This document shows positions 48,421 to 60,524 of a stretch of 64,000 nt of DNA, in pieces (position 1 is the stretch's first letter; each line of letters starts with the position of its first letter). The stretch is from Taenia hydatigena (lineage: Eukaryota > Platyhelminthes > Cestoda > Cyclophyllidea > Taeniidae), in the NCBI GenBank assembly GCA_036345935.2, contig JADWOT020000002.1, positions 3,353,034-3,417,033 on the forward strand, in the 5' to 3' direction. The position numbers and the translations under genes are program-made. The notes below the pieces were generated by a model. That model ran no database searches. It was not told where the DNA came from and saw nothing but the letters and a program-made list of their open reading frames with translations.

Positions 48421-48563
48421 GAGGTGTCGCCTTGTGGTTCAAGGACACGCATTTGATAGGCTGGTATAATAGTGCCTATTCGTATAAACACCCCATAATT
48501 TATGCTTTTAACCCAATTCTCCGTTGGCGATGTCGTTTCGCTTGTACCTTATGTTGTTGGTGA
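48421..48563 (+). pseudogene. possible relic of a class A GPCR seventh helix
   Basis: The plus-strand frame (open 48303-48563) reads LIGWYNSAY, then HPIIYAFNPILRWRCRF and a cysteine-rich end (TLCCW). This resembles the W-x-N-S-x-x-N-P-x-I-Y motif and helix 8 of rhodopsin-like receptors. Two points weaken it: three extra residues lie between NSA and the Pro, and the canonical Asn of NPxxY is His. No upstream receptor helices were found. If real, it is an isolated exon or a decayed gene; otherwise it is a chance match. Confidence 0.2.
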
Positions 48564-50605
48564 TTTCACGCTCAGTGAATAGCCACCTAGAACTGAGTGG
48601 TAAGTTTAATTCTACTACTTACTACTGACCAGCACTTGCGCACTGTGCACACCAGTTAGTCGCCTTCATTTTTTAGCAGAGCGCCATGGACACCTGAGTT
48701 CCACTTGTTTGCATTCACTTAGTTTAATCCCTCATTTTTCACATATTGTATGCAGATCGCTACATGCACACTAGTTGGCAGTAATATTTGTTTGCTAATG
48801 ACTAGCATGTCACGCGAATTAGATGTACTGAATAGAGATTGGATGGTTGAGGCTACTGTCCTACCTCTGATGCACTCTATTGGAATTATTTGTATGTTTC
48901 TTAGCATATACGTTTCATTATAATTCAAACTCATGCGTCATAGGCGGGTATTCACAAACACGTGTCAAGAGTCGATCAATCAAGTCAAATGTCGCACTGC
49001 AAATGAAACTAACCAATGATTATGCCCATCAGCACTACTTTTGTTAATATGGAAGTGATAGAGTCTAAGGCTCCTGCTTCGAAGTCACCCGTAATTCTTG
49101 CAACAGTTCTGCTAAGCAGAACATACGTTTCCTGTTTTGCAATAGAGGCAATAGAAGTAACAAAACCACTTTCAGATCACTTTTGCTGGTGCTGCGTGGG
49201 GCATACACCAATACGTCACTTTGGAATGCGAACCAGATTAGACTAACTGAATTTCCACCTTCGAACCTTCTTTTACTTCATAGCAAATAAGTAGGATTTT
49301 TCAAGGAATGCTTATTCTTTATTGGCTGGAGGCCGAAACACGATGCCATGCGTAATTACAAATGAAAGCTTCGCTTGCGTTTTCTGTGGATTCATTAAAA
49401 CACTGCCCACTGGTAGGCTTGTAAGTGTGATTATGGTGTTCATAAGGAGGGTTGCAGGTAGTGTTGTAGGGCTGTTTCACTTTTCCATTTAATTTTTAGT
49501 AAGTCGCAAATAGGATTGTATTGTGTGGGAAAACAAGTGACGGGCGCCTATTGCCTGATCGAATGGTAGGAGGAACATATCCGAGAAACTGTTTTAAACG
49601 AAACACCAGCTATACTAGCGCATTAACAAGAAGGCATTTTCCGCTGCTTATGCTCATCACTGCATTGTACACCCTCGAGTCGGAGGTTAAGGTTTATGAT
49701 GAGCAAGTGTAATTTAAAGCTGCTTGCTGCCATCGCCATAAATACCTTAGCACTATACGTCCCACATTTCACTCCTCGTAGAGTCGGACTGCTCGCATGT
49801 TTTCTATTATGCATTAAATATTTTCTTACTTTGCAGGCGAGACAAAGGCATAAGATACCACTTCCGGCACACTTCCGGTGGAGTTTTGCGACGCCAAACA
49901 GCATTACGTCAACTCGGGACATGAAAGCGTTGGGTGGACACTACACGAACCAGATTAGACTAGCTGTGGTTCCCATAGGAGGGAGAAAGTAAACTTTTCA
50001 GTGAAGATGATTACTCATGATGGGGTGGTGGCCAACGCACGATTTAAGGTGCTAATGGACATGGAGGCAGATCGCAACTCACCACTCAGTCCTATGTGGC
50101 TCTTCCCTAAGTGTGAAATCGCCAACAACATAAGGCGCAAGCCAAACGACATCGCTAACGAAGAAATGGGTCACAAGTGCGTATCATGGAGCATTTATTA
50201 GAATGGAAACAGGTGCGTCAGCTTTTAGACGTGTGTCTTTGAACTACACGACGACTTCTCCGTGCACAGAGTATCTGACCGTAATATGGTGCATTGCTTT
50301 GTGGTCTGCTGTCAAATGAGTTATTAGTAAAATGCACAGAGGAGAGAGCTGAAACAAAGTGCAACACCCAATCACGCCTTTTATCTCGGGTTGAATTTCG
50401 TGGCAACACAGAGCGAGATTTTGTGGCTAGACAGCTTTGAGATGCAAAGTCAGTTCAGAAAACCTGCCGTGAATCCGAGCATCTCAGCGGTACTGATTGA
50501 GAAGTATGATTGCCTTTTTAACTTATTTAAAACAAACAACAAGATCTCGCATTTATACGAAACAAGTGACCTCTACGTCAGAGGAAACAAGGTGACAAAG
50601 CTTGA
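48564..50605. other. no firmly supported gene
   Basis: Several frames of 60-100 codons occur on both strands near 49.0-50.2 kb. One at 49696-49992 contains an internal acceptor-like TTTCTTACTTTGCAG, but no donor partner was identified. Nothing is recognised. Confidence 0.35.
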
Positions 50606-50609
50606 AATG

Positions 50610-51010
50610 AAGGATTTTAACAGGACTTGCCATCATGGGTGCGCACTTGATACAGTCCCATAGTTGTCGACGGAGTAACATCGGAAATGCGGAAATAAGA
50701 GCAGAAATGGCGGTTGCTTAACAGCATATGCAAATGTGAATCAAAGAAATGGAAACAATATTTGCTGATGGATCCTCAACTTTGACTGGCTCACATTGAC
50801 GTTATTCTATAGAAGTGGACTTTAAATAACAGAAAGGCACGCCTCAATTCACCTTAATTGTGGAATCACCATGCCATTTTAAAATGCAATGCAATGGATC
50901 GTGAAGCTGTAGCATAAATTGCTCTCCACCAACAGATGGTCATATTGTTTGGAAAGAGATATGGTTTTCTCATTCGCCTTTTGTACTGTCTCGATGCATG
51001 GCACCGTATC
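50610..51010. repeat. diverged direct repeat, copy A (flanks satellite)
   Basis: Aligns with about 52428-52800 in the same orientation (shared AGGACTTGC, GAATCACCATG, GCATAAATT and TTCTCATTCGC in order). Each copy is followed within about 400 bases by plus-oriented satellite monomers, so the ancestral duplication included both parts. Confidence 0.75.
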
Positions 51011-51394
51011 ATGTGCTGTGGGTTGAAATAGGGCTAAACCACACTTCGGCTATCCAAAAAGCGCCTAACCCTCATAACCCTACGAAGCGACATGTAATTT
51101 AATACTCAAACCTAAAAGCAGGCGCAGTCATTTGCTACAGCAATCTGATCCAATTTATGTGGGATTTAAACGTATGAGAGCGCTGTCAAGTCTGAAGAAG
51201 TTAAGTTGCGACAGCGCATTTTCAGATGGAAGATAAATTATCGCAAATGGGCTTGAAAACTCTCGGCATAAGCGGAAACCCCATTTTCGGCCTGCCAAAA
51301 AAGCTTAAAAGGGAAGATGCTGCTTTTTTTGAAAAACACATTAAAGATTAATGTCTTAAAGATGCGATAAACAAGCAATGCTGAATATTACCAT

Positions 51395-51790
51395 TTATTT
51401 GTACTATCAACCGCGCACGGGTCTGCTGGTGGTGGTTGTGCCACTGCTTTTACCGCCAATAAGTGTAGAAGGGTATTGTTTACCACGTAGATGGCATGCG
51501 ATAGCTCTGCAGCATTCATTTGCCTACATGTATCATCAACTTTACGTCAGTCTGCAGATGGTGGACTTAAGTGACATTAATGCCACAATTCGTGTGTGGC
51601 CAATCAGTGTGAAGGAATAATCCTTGTCACACAGATGGCATGCTATAGCCATGCAGAATTTCCAAATTGCTCACATCCTTACCCTCACATCGGTCTGTCG
51701 ATGATGAATGTGTCAGCAATGCCTCTACTTGTGTGCTGTCAATTAGCTTGGAGTGATGAACCTGAACGCATGGGTCGTATTTGATGTCTA
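51395..51790 (+). repeat. ~142-bp satellite, plus orientation (about 3 monomers)
   Basis: Degenerate monomers with the landmarks GGTCTGTCGATGATG, GCAATGCC, TTGTGTGCTGTCAATTAG and AGATGGCATGC. They are more diverged than those of the large arrays. Confidence 0.8.
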
Positions 51791-52427
51791 TGCGTTTTAG
51801 GCCCAAACTTCTTACCCACCTCTTTTTATTTTGATTTATGCTGTCAAATTTCATTGAGATTGAATTCAAATATTTTTTATTACTAGATTATCCTCTACGT
51901 CTTTGTTTTTGATGCATGATTATGTACGAAGTTGAATGCTACGTCTGCTTTCTAAACCCACTACGTTCATTGACATACCCGAATCCCAGCATTTCCCAAT
52001 TCTAACCGAGTGTATAATGTAGGCTTTTGGTGTATTTTGCTTAAGTGCTCAAATTTTGGTGGTCAAATTAATAAGCCAAGTGGCAAATACTGTAAAATCA
52101 TTCTAATAGCGTAGCTAGCATCTCAGGCGAACAATAATTCCCAAGCGTGCTTACAAAGACTTAACAGCCCAGATGTGGTTTATTAAGGCGGGCTTCAACT
52201 GGGTCGGTGACTCATCATGAATAAAGTCTGCTAACATGCTGTGCATGTCATTTTTTCCATCAATGCTTTGTTACGGATTCTCTATGCTAAGGCTTTTTAG
52301 AATGGAGTACTCCTTGTGTGTTTCTTATAGCTGCTGGTAAAGCTTTCTTCCGATCTTCAAATCCGAAGTGCGTCCTTGCGAAAAGGACTACAAATTATGA
52401 ACCTCTTTTTAGTCAGCGTTTAAAATA
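51791..52427. other. no gene recognised
   Basis: Unique-looking AT-rich spacer between the satellite patch and the second copy of the direct repeat. The frame at 52318-52692 (124 codons, plus) starts in this spacer and runs into that repeat. It has no known domain, and its counterpart in copy A is not open. Confidence 0.4.
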
Positions 52428-52800
52428 CAGGGGTTTCAAAAGGACTTGCAATCATGGATATGCAGTTGTTACTGCCCCATATTTGTTGACAGTGCAACGT
52501 GGCAAATGCAGAATCATGAGCGGAAATGAAGGTCGATTGACAAGATATATAAATACAAGTCAAAGAAGTGGGATTACCATCTGCAAATCGGTGCGCAGCG
52601 TTAACTCAACCGCAATGGCGAAGTACTACGCCTTAAATCGCCTAATTGCCGAATCACCATGTCACTATAAAATGCGCTACAAAGGACCTTGACACTGCGG
52701 CATAAATTATCCTCCATCAACAGACGCTAATAAATGTTAGGGAAGAGACAAATGTTCTCATTCGCTTTTACTTCCTTAACCGTGCTTGGAAGCATAGTGA
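52428..52800. repeat. diverged direct repeat, copy B (flanks satellite)
   Basis: Second copy of 50610-51010, 1.8 kb downstream, followed by the large satellite array from 53.1 kb. Confidence 0.75.
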
Positions 52801-53099
52801 AGTCCAGCGAAACCACGCTTGATTAATTAAAAGGCGCCCCACAGGAAGAGCCGCAGGTTTAGATAAAATTTAATGCACAAACATACAAAGCAAGCAAGTT
52901 TTTAGCTGCAGCAACTTAGTAACAGTTTAGCAAAGGTGAAGAATCGATGAACGATACTACATTCATAAAAAACTCTGGATGAGCGCATAATCTAGAGAAC
53001 ACTAACGAATCCGCCTAACAGGAAATGCAACATAAACTACGAAAACCTACTGCAAACCCGCTTGCCAGTTAAATATAGCATTTTCACTGCCAAATTTCA

Positions 53100-55530
53100 G
53101 CTTTTGCATGCAGAATAAACGCGTCACGAGTCGGTCAGTGGTGGTGAATTTGTCCAAAATGCCGCCACATTTGTGCCACAAACCAATGTGGAGTGACCAA
53201 TCAGACCGCATAGACGGCAAGTAATAGACATACATGATTCACACAATTACTTTAGCCTTCCAGGTTGCTCGGGATGTAAAGGTGGAGAAAGTGCAAATAA
53301 AACCACAAATCGTGTGCTAACAGGTGTTGAGAGGCAATCCTGACTGCATGGGCGGCATGTCATGTAACTGCAGAATTTAACCGTATAAGTGTGGCTTCGA
53401 ATATAGACGTGTTCCTGGGGTAAATGTAAGTGTCAGCAATGTTGAGACATCTATGGTACAAGCCAGAGAAGAGGGACAATCAGTAACGCGTCAATGGCAT
53501 GTGAGAGAGCTAGAGAATTTACGAACGTGGGCGTGGGTGTATGTTTAAGCAGTGTACGACTTATGCACCCCCAATAAGTGTGAAGGGGTGTTCAAAAGTG
53601 CACAGATGGCAATTGACAGAGCGTCAGGATTTGCACATATCTGCCTCTTCCATTGTACATGGGTTAGCCTGTGGTGGGAGTAAATATCAGAAATGCCATG
53701 CCTTGTGTACCACCAATTAGGGTGGAGGGATGGCCCAAAAGCATTGCAGTCATATGAGGGGTCTGCAAAATTTACGTATATCCTGCGTCTTTAAAATCAA
53801 ACAGGTGTGTCAGAAGTGTAGCCATACGTAAGCATTGTCACAACTTGTGTGCTAAAAATCAGTGCGAAACGATGATCTAGAACACATAAATGGTATGTTA
53901 CAGACGTACAGAATTCACCTACATACTCTCGACGTTAAAAATACACTAGATGCTAGTGATGATTGTAAGCTACAACAATGCCACAACTTGTGTGCCAATC
54001 ATCAGTTTGAAAGGAAAATCTAGACCCCAGAGATGCCATTAAAGATGCCAGCAGAATTGACTAATATGCATTCGATATCAATCTCACACCGGCCCGTCAG
54101 TGGTAGGTGTCAGAAATACCACAATTTATTTTCTAACAGTGTGTAGATGTAATTTAGACCCAATTATTGGAATGGCAGATAAGTGCAGAATCCACCCATT
54201 CACTCTCCACGTTAAATTCACATCGGTATGTGGGTGATGGGTGTAAGTGTTAGCGATGCTAAAACCTGTGTGCCACCAATTATTAAGGACGGTTAATCCA
54301 GACGTCATAGCTAGCATTTTAGACATCTGCAGAAGTTACTCATGCACTCCCAATATCAATCTCATACCAGTCATTCAGTGGTGCGTGTAAGTATCAGAAA
54401 TGCCATTACTTGTGTGCTAACAATTAGTGTGGAATGGTAATCTTGAACCCATAAATAGCATGTGATACCTGCAAAACTAACACCCATATTCTCGTCATCA
54501 ATATTACACCGGTCTGTCAGTGTAATGCAAATCTTGTGTGTCACAAATCAGTGTGGAGGGATATTTAAAGGCGCTTAGCTGTCAATCGATAGAACTGCGG
54601 AACTTACACATATTTACCTCTTCCATTTCACACCGGTCATTCGGTGGCGCGATTAAGCGTTAGCAATGCTACACTATGTGTTCCGTCGACAAGTGTGGAG
54701 AGATTATCTAAACTCCATAGATGGCATGTGAGAGACCCTCGAAACTGACCCATATTCCCTGGACATTAATCTCAAACCGGTCTGTCGGTGGTAGGATTAA
54801 GTGTTTGCAATGCTCAACTTGTGTGTCGTTTATCAGCGTGGCGGTCTAATATAATCCGCATAGATGGCATTTGACAGAACTGCATAATTTACGCATATTT
54901 GCCTCTTCCATTTTCCACAGGTCAATCAGCAGTTTAGTCAGTGTCCACTGCGTCACAAATTGTGTGCCACCAATCAATGTGGAGGGCTAATCTATAACGC
55001 CTTGTAGCTCTGCGGAGGACCTGCGGAATTTACTCACATTCTTGGGACCTTAAACCCACACCTGTCTGTCATTGGTAGGCGGCGATGTCAGTATTTTCAC
55101 ATCTTGTGTGCCACCCATCGGTGTGTTGGGATTATCCAGACCCCATCGATAGCATGTGAGAGACCTTCAGAATTTACTTACATTCTTGCGTCTTTAACAT
55201 CACACGGGTTTGTCAGTGGTGGGTTAAAGTGTTACCAATGCGTCAACTTGTGCACATCACAATTAATGTGGAGTGGTAATCTAGGCCGTCTTAATGGCAT
55301 GCAATTCGCCTTTAGAATTCCTGCACTTAATTTCTTGTTCAAAGTCACACTTCTCTGCTGATTGCAGAAATACGTATAAGAATTGCAGCAACTTATGGAC
55401 AACCAAGCAGTCTGGTGAATATTTAAGGTCGCTTAGGTGGCATGTGACATGCCTTCATCTTTACCCCGCACCGGTCTGCCAGTGTTGGGATGAAGTGTCA
55501 GCAATGACACTTCTTTTGTGATACGCTTGA
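53100..55530 (+). repeat. main ~142-bp satellite array, plus orientation (about 17 monomers)
   Basis: The AGTGTGGAGG-type landmark recurs at spacings of about 124-152 bases, mostly 135-146. Monomers fall into subtypes whose order recurs in other blocks: 54490-55160 matches 59840-60500 in order, and 53340-54720 matches 60.53-62.1 kb as reverse complement. That makes this a higher-order repeat. No long open frame runs through the monomers. Confidence 0.92.
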
Positions 55531-56139
55531 ATTTCGTATTAACTCTTTGATTAGACGGCTCCTCTCTGCAGGCTTCTAGTGGCCCCATTATTTTATTATG
55601 TTTATTATCTTTCTCAAATGTGCTCATTAAGACTTGACAGATCATGCATGTTTCATTAAGCTCGACTCAACTTATTTGGTGACTTATCCTAAGCTCAGTT
55701 TGCTAAAACAGTCTGTGCCATATTTTTAGTCAATGCTCTTTATCGGATTTTCCACGCATCATTCTTAGACTTGCACCTCACTTATTGCAATGCCATACCC
55801 ATTTGGGGTGCAATATTCACGGACCTCTTTTTGCCGATTTCAACTCCAACTTCCACGCTCATCAGCAATCGGATGCACAGAGAAGCTTTTAGAGACTAAA
55901 TACGGCACGAATTTCTGTGACCAAATCTATGGTCAGTTATTGCGAGTGGATCAACTTGCAAAATCAGCATTAGCTTATATGTGCCTTTAGATGTTCAGAA
56001 AGTCATCATTACTAAGTAAGGGATACGATGGAATTTGTGCCTTCTATATGAAAGATAGCAAAATTTTGAGAATGCATTTCTGGCACTCACTGTACTGCAC
56101 CCCCGTTTTGACAATGCTTCGAACAATTTGCGGCATTTC
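55531..56139. other. no gene recognised
   Basis: Spacer between oppositely oriented satellite blocks. Only short frames are present. Confidence 0.4.
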
Positions 56140-56460
56140 TGATACTTACACGCACCACTGAACGACCGGTATGAGATTGATGTTGGAAGCACATAAGTAA
56201 ATTCTGCAGACGTCCCAAATGCTGTCTATGAGGTCCAGATTAGCCGTCCTTAATGATTGGTGGCACACAAGTTGCAGCATATCTAACACCTACACCCACC
56301 ACTCACATACCGATGTAAAATTCAATGTCGAGAGTGAGTGGGTGGATTCTGCACTTATCTGCCATTCCAATAATTGGGACTAAATTATCCCTACCCACTA
56401 TTGGAAAACAAGGTGTGACATTTTTACACTTACACCCACAACTGACGGGCCGGTGTGCCA
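56140..56460 (-). repeat. ~142-bp satellite, minus orientation (about 2 monomers)
   Basis: Reverse-complement monomers containing the CCAATAATTGGGAC subtype, flanked by unique sequence. They match 54.08-54.40 kb in inverted order. Confidence 0.85.
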
Positions 56461-59400
56461 TGCTATACCATCCGCTCGAAAGCTTTGTAACGTTAAGCGC
56501 TACCCTTATTGCAACCTGCGCCTTGAATTCATGCTGGCAGTTCACACCACACTTTGACTTCACTGGCCCTGTTCGCTGAATCACTCTCTTAGTTGGCTAT
56601 ATTATTGCTGGTGACACACCGATGTGCACTAATTGATTGACTTGATTTTGTTAAAAAAGGAGGTCTTTAGCTTTGCCATCTAATACTTAAGACTGACTGG
56701 GTGTACTTTTATTGCTAGCAAAACTTAAAACAACTAACCTGCTTTTGCTATACTTCGGGTTTCTTAGATGCGTCACCTGATGTTGGTTTTGATGGGCTTA
56801 GCCTCCTTACTTAGGGTTATTTTGTTCCATTTTACTTAATTCTTAAATGAAATGTGAGATTGGTTGCCCACTGGCACAGCTGAACCGATAGCAGGAAGTG
56901 GTGAAGCCTCTCTGTTTACCATGCACCAGAAATTAGCAATGTACTCATAATCTATGAGCCGGACAACATCAGCAGTGCATGCGGACGGCGAGGGCATCAA
57001 ATCTGAGCATGTTGACAATCGCTTTAAGCGCAGTGTGGCAATAGAGCATATTCTGCACTGGCATATCATTAAACGGATGCACTAGTTCAGATTTATGCCG
57101 TGACGGTTCTCCATTCTGCGGATAAGAATTTGCATGTTTGAACGTGTGGTTCACATTGCCGATGTGCAAACTAAACGCTTATTAGAGTATGTGCAAAGCC
57201 ATTTCTCATGCTAAGGAAGAAAACGACATCTCTTTTCCTGGGAGCAAATTTTTTGATTTATAGATGTGGGTGCAAATTTGCACTCTAATTATGTGGTTGC
57301 ACTGACACGCCTCTTAGTGTTAAATGCCTTTAGGTTGGGAATCACATGGCAAGTTGTAGGGAGGTTTAATTAAAAGAAAAAATGCAGCTCTCACTTCTGG
57401 AAAAGCTCTTCCATTTCGTCTCTCGTTTACATAGCTTTCTGATCCCAATTTTGGAGCTGGGTGGAATATATTTCGCCACAGCCTCGCCACTGTCTTCCAA
57501 TGATTTTCTCACTTTAGCTCGCATTGCGTGATTAGGTGGCATCTTCGCCCAAAAAATGAGTTAAGAATGATTTTTAATCGTTCTCGTTCTTGTCTAGGCG
57601 ATCAAATTTAAGTTTGATAAATTTGTTTTCTCAAAGAGGATTTTTGCTTAAGCCCTGAATTCGAACAACGGGATGAGACATGGCTTTTTGCTTTTAAGCG
57701 GTCCTAGGTAAGCTCATTCACGGTGCACGATAATTGAGTCTCTTCTGGACGCCCTCTTGGTGAAATTGAACACAATTATCAAGCCATTTCCTTTGCCTTC
57801 TACGTCGTTGGAAGCAATCACAAATTGTCCTAGACGTTTCACGCGACGCTCTGCCGCCACCACCGATTTTTCTCAGCGTAAGTTACCTATGCCTCTGCCT
57901 TGGATCCGCATGTATGCATTTACTTAGGATCCGACTTAAAGCCCCGTCTGCACCTGGTGGGTTTGCACGATGGTAATCACTTCATATTCTGCCTCTTTTC
58001 GTCTATTTCAGCGTTTGCGTGTTAGCACATCTGCTTTGTTTGCGACGGACCTTTCTACAGTCTGCTATCACTGACAAGCTAAGATCAAATATGATAGGAT
58101 GAGTTCGCACCTGGTGGTCAGGCATAACTCAATGAGGGTAATCGGAATCCCTGAATTTTGCATCTTCTATGCGGAACAAATAGAGAAGAACCGTACCATG
58201 AATGCCTCCGCTCTTGTGCTTTTGCTAACCAGCATTGACTAAAGGCCACGCAGGTAGCCTCAGAGCTTATGTACTCCGGCAGTAGTTCACATACTTTAGC
58301 ATTGTATTCAACATTGACTTCACTGAAGGCCAATAAAATATTATCTTAAAAGCGAAAAACAAAATCAGCCCTAAATGAGACCCACCCTGGTCTTCGCCTT
58401 TTAGCAGTGGGCTTTGACAAGACTTAGAAGAGGAATATGATAAGGATGAGATAATTTGCGACGATTTTAACAGAAGAATAAGAAACAACTTTCGGATTCT
58501 GCTTCCAAAGCAACACCACATATGACCGTGATCCACTCGGAAAGGCTCGTTGCAGAGATGCTTCGATGCTTGCATGAAGATGACCATTTGCTTGAAACCG
58601 TGGTACAGGCTTGGACTACGGAGATGCACACCTAAAGCAGGTTCTATGTTGAACAACCTTTCTTAGCTATGATGTTGCTACACTTTGTAAATGAAAACTT
58701 TGTAAGTCTCTCTTTCATTCCCCATCCTCAGAAGTTTCCTCGCGTTTCCATGCAAAGTGCATGTAACTGTGCATTTTTCGTAACTGTTTTTACAACCCGA
58801 AAGTCAGTTCATTTCCAGCTTGGAGAGCCAGAGTTGTTCACTCGAGATGGGTCCTCGAAAAACATCCCGCTGATTTAAGTAATTCAGTTCTCGCCTTCAT
58901 CAATTACCTCTACTTCAGTTACGTGGATCAGAAAACATCGGAGAATCTTTTCTCGTATATGCGTTGCAACAGATAGTAGTGCCAATGGTAATGGTAATGG
59001 TAAAACTGTCCCATTTTCTGTTGTCGAAAATTGCCTCCTAGGCTAGACTGACACCATTCTTTCATTGCCCTACTGCGTAGGTATGCTAGTTGAGTCATTG
59101 CCATTAGCCTGCCAATGCTTCTAAGGACGTTCCAAGCCTGCAATCGCTCAGATCATTTTTTGCGCAAATTCATAGATGCGCAGCTTTTCTAACGCGACCA
59201 TTGTGCATAAATTCGTCCAACTGAGAAATGTGTTTGATCACTAGAAGCGTGTGTTTAATCAACGTCATTTTAGTAGCAGAAGTCGTAGGACCACCTACAA
59301 GGTGAGAAAATGCCTGCGTATAGTGGCCAAACTCTCGTATTCGGATTGCTTTAGGCCTGTTCATAACAGACTGTCAGACATTTTGGATCTAACTAGAACA

Positions 59401-59829
59401 GCTGCCAAGTGGAAGGGAGAAGACATTACTGTGCACCAATAAGCGCATAGCATTAGTCAGTGTCTCCTAATTGGAGAATCCGGTGCGAGACTGGATGCAG
59501 TCGCAATATTTGACAGTATTGGACCTGCTTCGAATTTGAATCATGTCTTCCAGCGGAAGGTGTTGCGACCCTGCTCAGATATGATGCTGTAGTTAAGGCG
59601 AATTCCTAAAAATCTTTAGGAAACAGAGCAACGTGTGAAGCTTAATGCAGCGATGGAGAAATGAAGAGCTGATGCAATGCGAGGTCACGTGTGCTGTGAA
59701 GAAGTGCAATGACCCGAGCGCATCGTTGCTTCGCAGACGAGAAGACCTTGAGGACATTGTATGATCCGATGAATTAGCTGTCACTCTGACATGCTCAAGT
59801 TAAGACGCAAGCATGTCATGCCTGTAATA
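56461..59829. other. no gene recognised
   Basis: Unique AT-rich sequence between satellite blocks. A minus-strand frame at 58267-58656 (129 codons) has no domain or splice support. A short GGTAAT triplet-repeat patch is at about 58985-59002. Confidence 0.4.
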
Positions 59830-60524
59830 CTGCTTCATATATTCTCGCCATCAATATTACACCAGTCCGTCGGTGTTGGCTGTAAGATTTAGCAATGCAT
59901 ATTTTTGTGCCACAAATCAGGGTGGGGGGATATTTTAAGGTCTATAGCTGGCAATGGACAGAACTGTATAATTTACATATTTTTGCCCCTTCTATGTCAC
60001 ACAGATCAGTCAGCGGTGGGATTTAGCGTTAGCAATGACACACCACATGCTCTATTAATCAGTGTGGAGAGATAATCTAAACTTCATTGATGGCATGTGA
60101 GAGAACCGCGGAATTAGCCCACATTCCCTGGACATTAGTCCTAAAACGATCTGTCGGTGGTAAGCTTGTGTTCGCATTGCTCAACTTTTTTTTAATTTTC
60201 ACTGTAGAGGTTTAATCTAATCCACATAGATGGCTTATGACAGAACTTCATAATTTACGCATATTTGCCTCTCCCATTTTCCACGGGTCAGTCGGTAGTT
60301 TTGTAGGTGTCCGCTGTGACACAAATTGTGTGCCACCATTCGTTTGAAGGGTTAATCTATAACGCCCTGTAGTTAAGTGGAGGACCTGCAGAATTTACTC
60401 ACATTCTTGCAACATTAAACTCCATCCGTCTGTCACACCAATCGGTGTGCTGGGTTTTTTCAAGTCCCATAGATGGCATGTAAAAGACCTTCAGAATTTG
60501 CTTACATCATTGAGTCTATATTAT
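59830..60524 (+). repeat. ~142-bp satellite, plus orientation (about 5 monomers)
   Basis: Monomer order follows that of 54490-55160. It abuts a minus-oriented array with almost no spacer, so the pair forms a large fold-back. Confidence 0.9.

Noticed and set aside
56303..56584. Minus- and plus-strand frames of 84-93 codons
   Set aside because: Mostly satellite sequence plus flanking DNA; frame not conserved between monomers.
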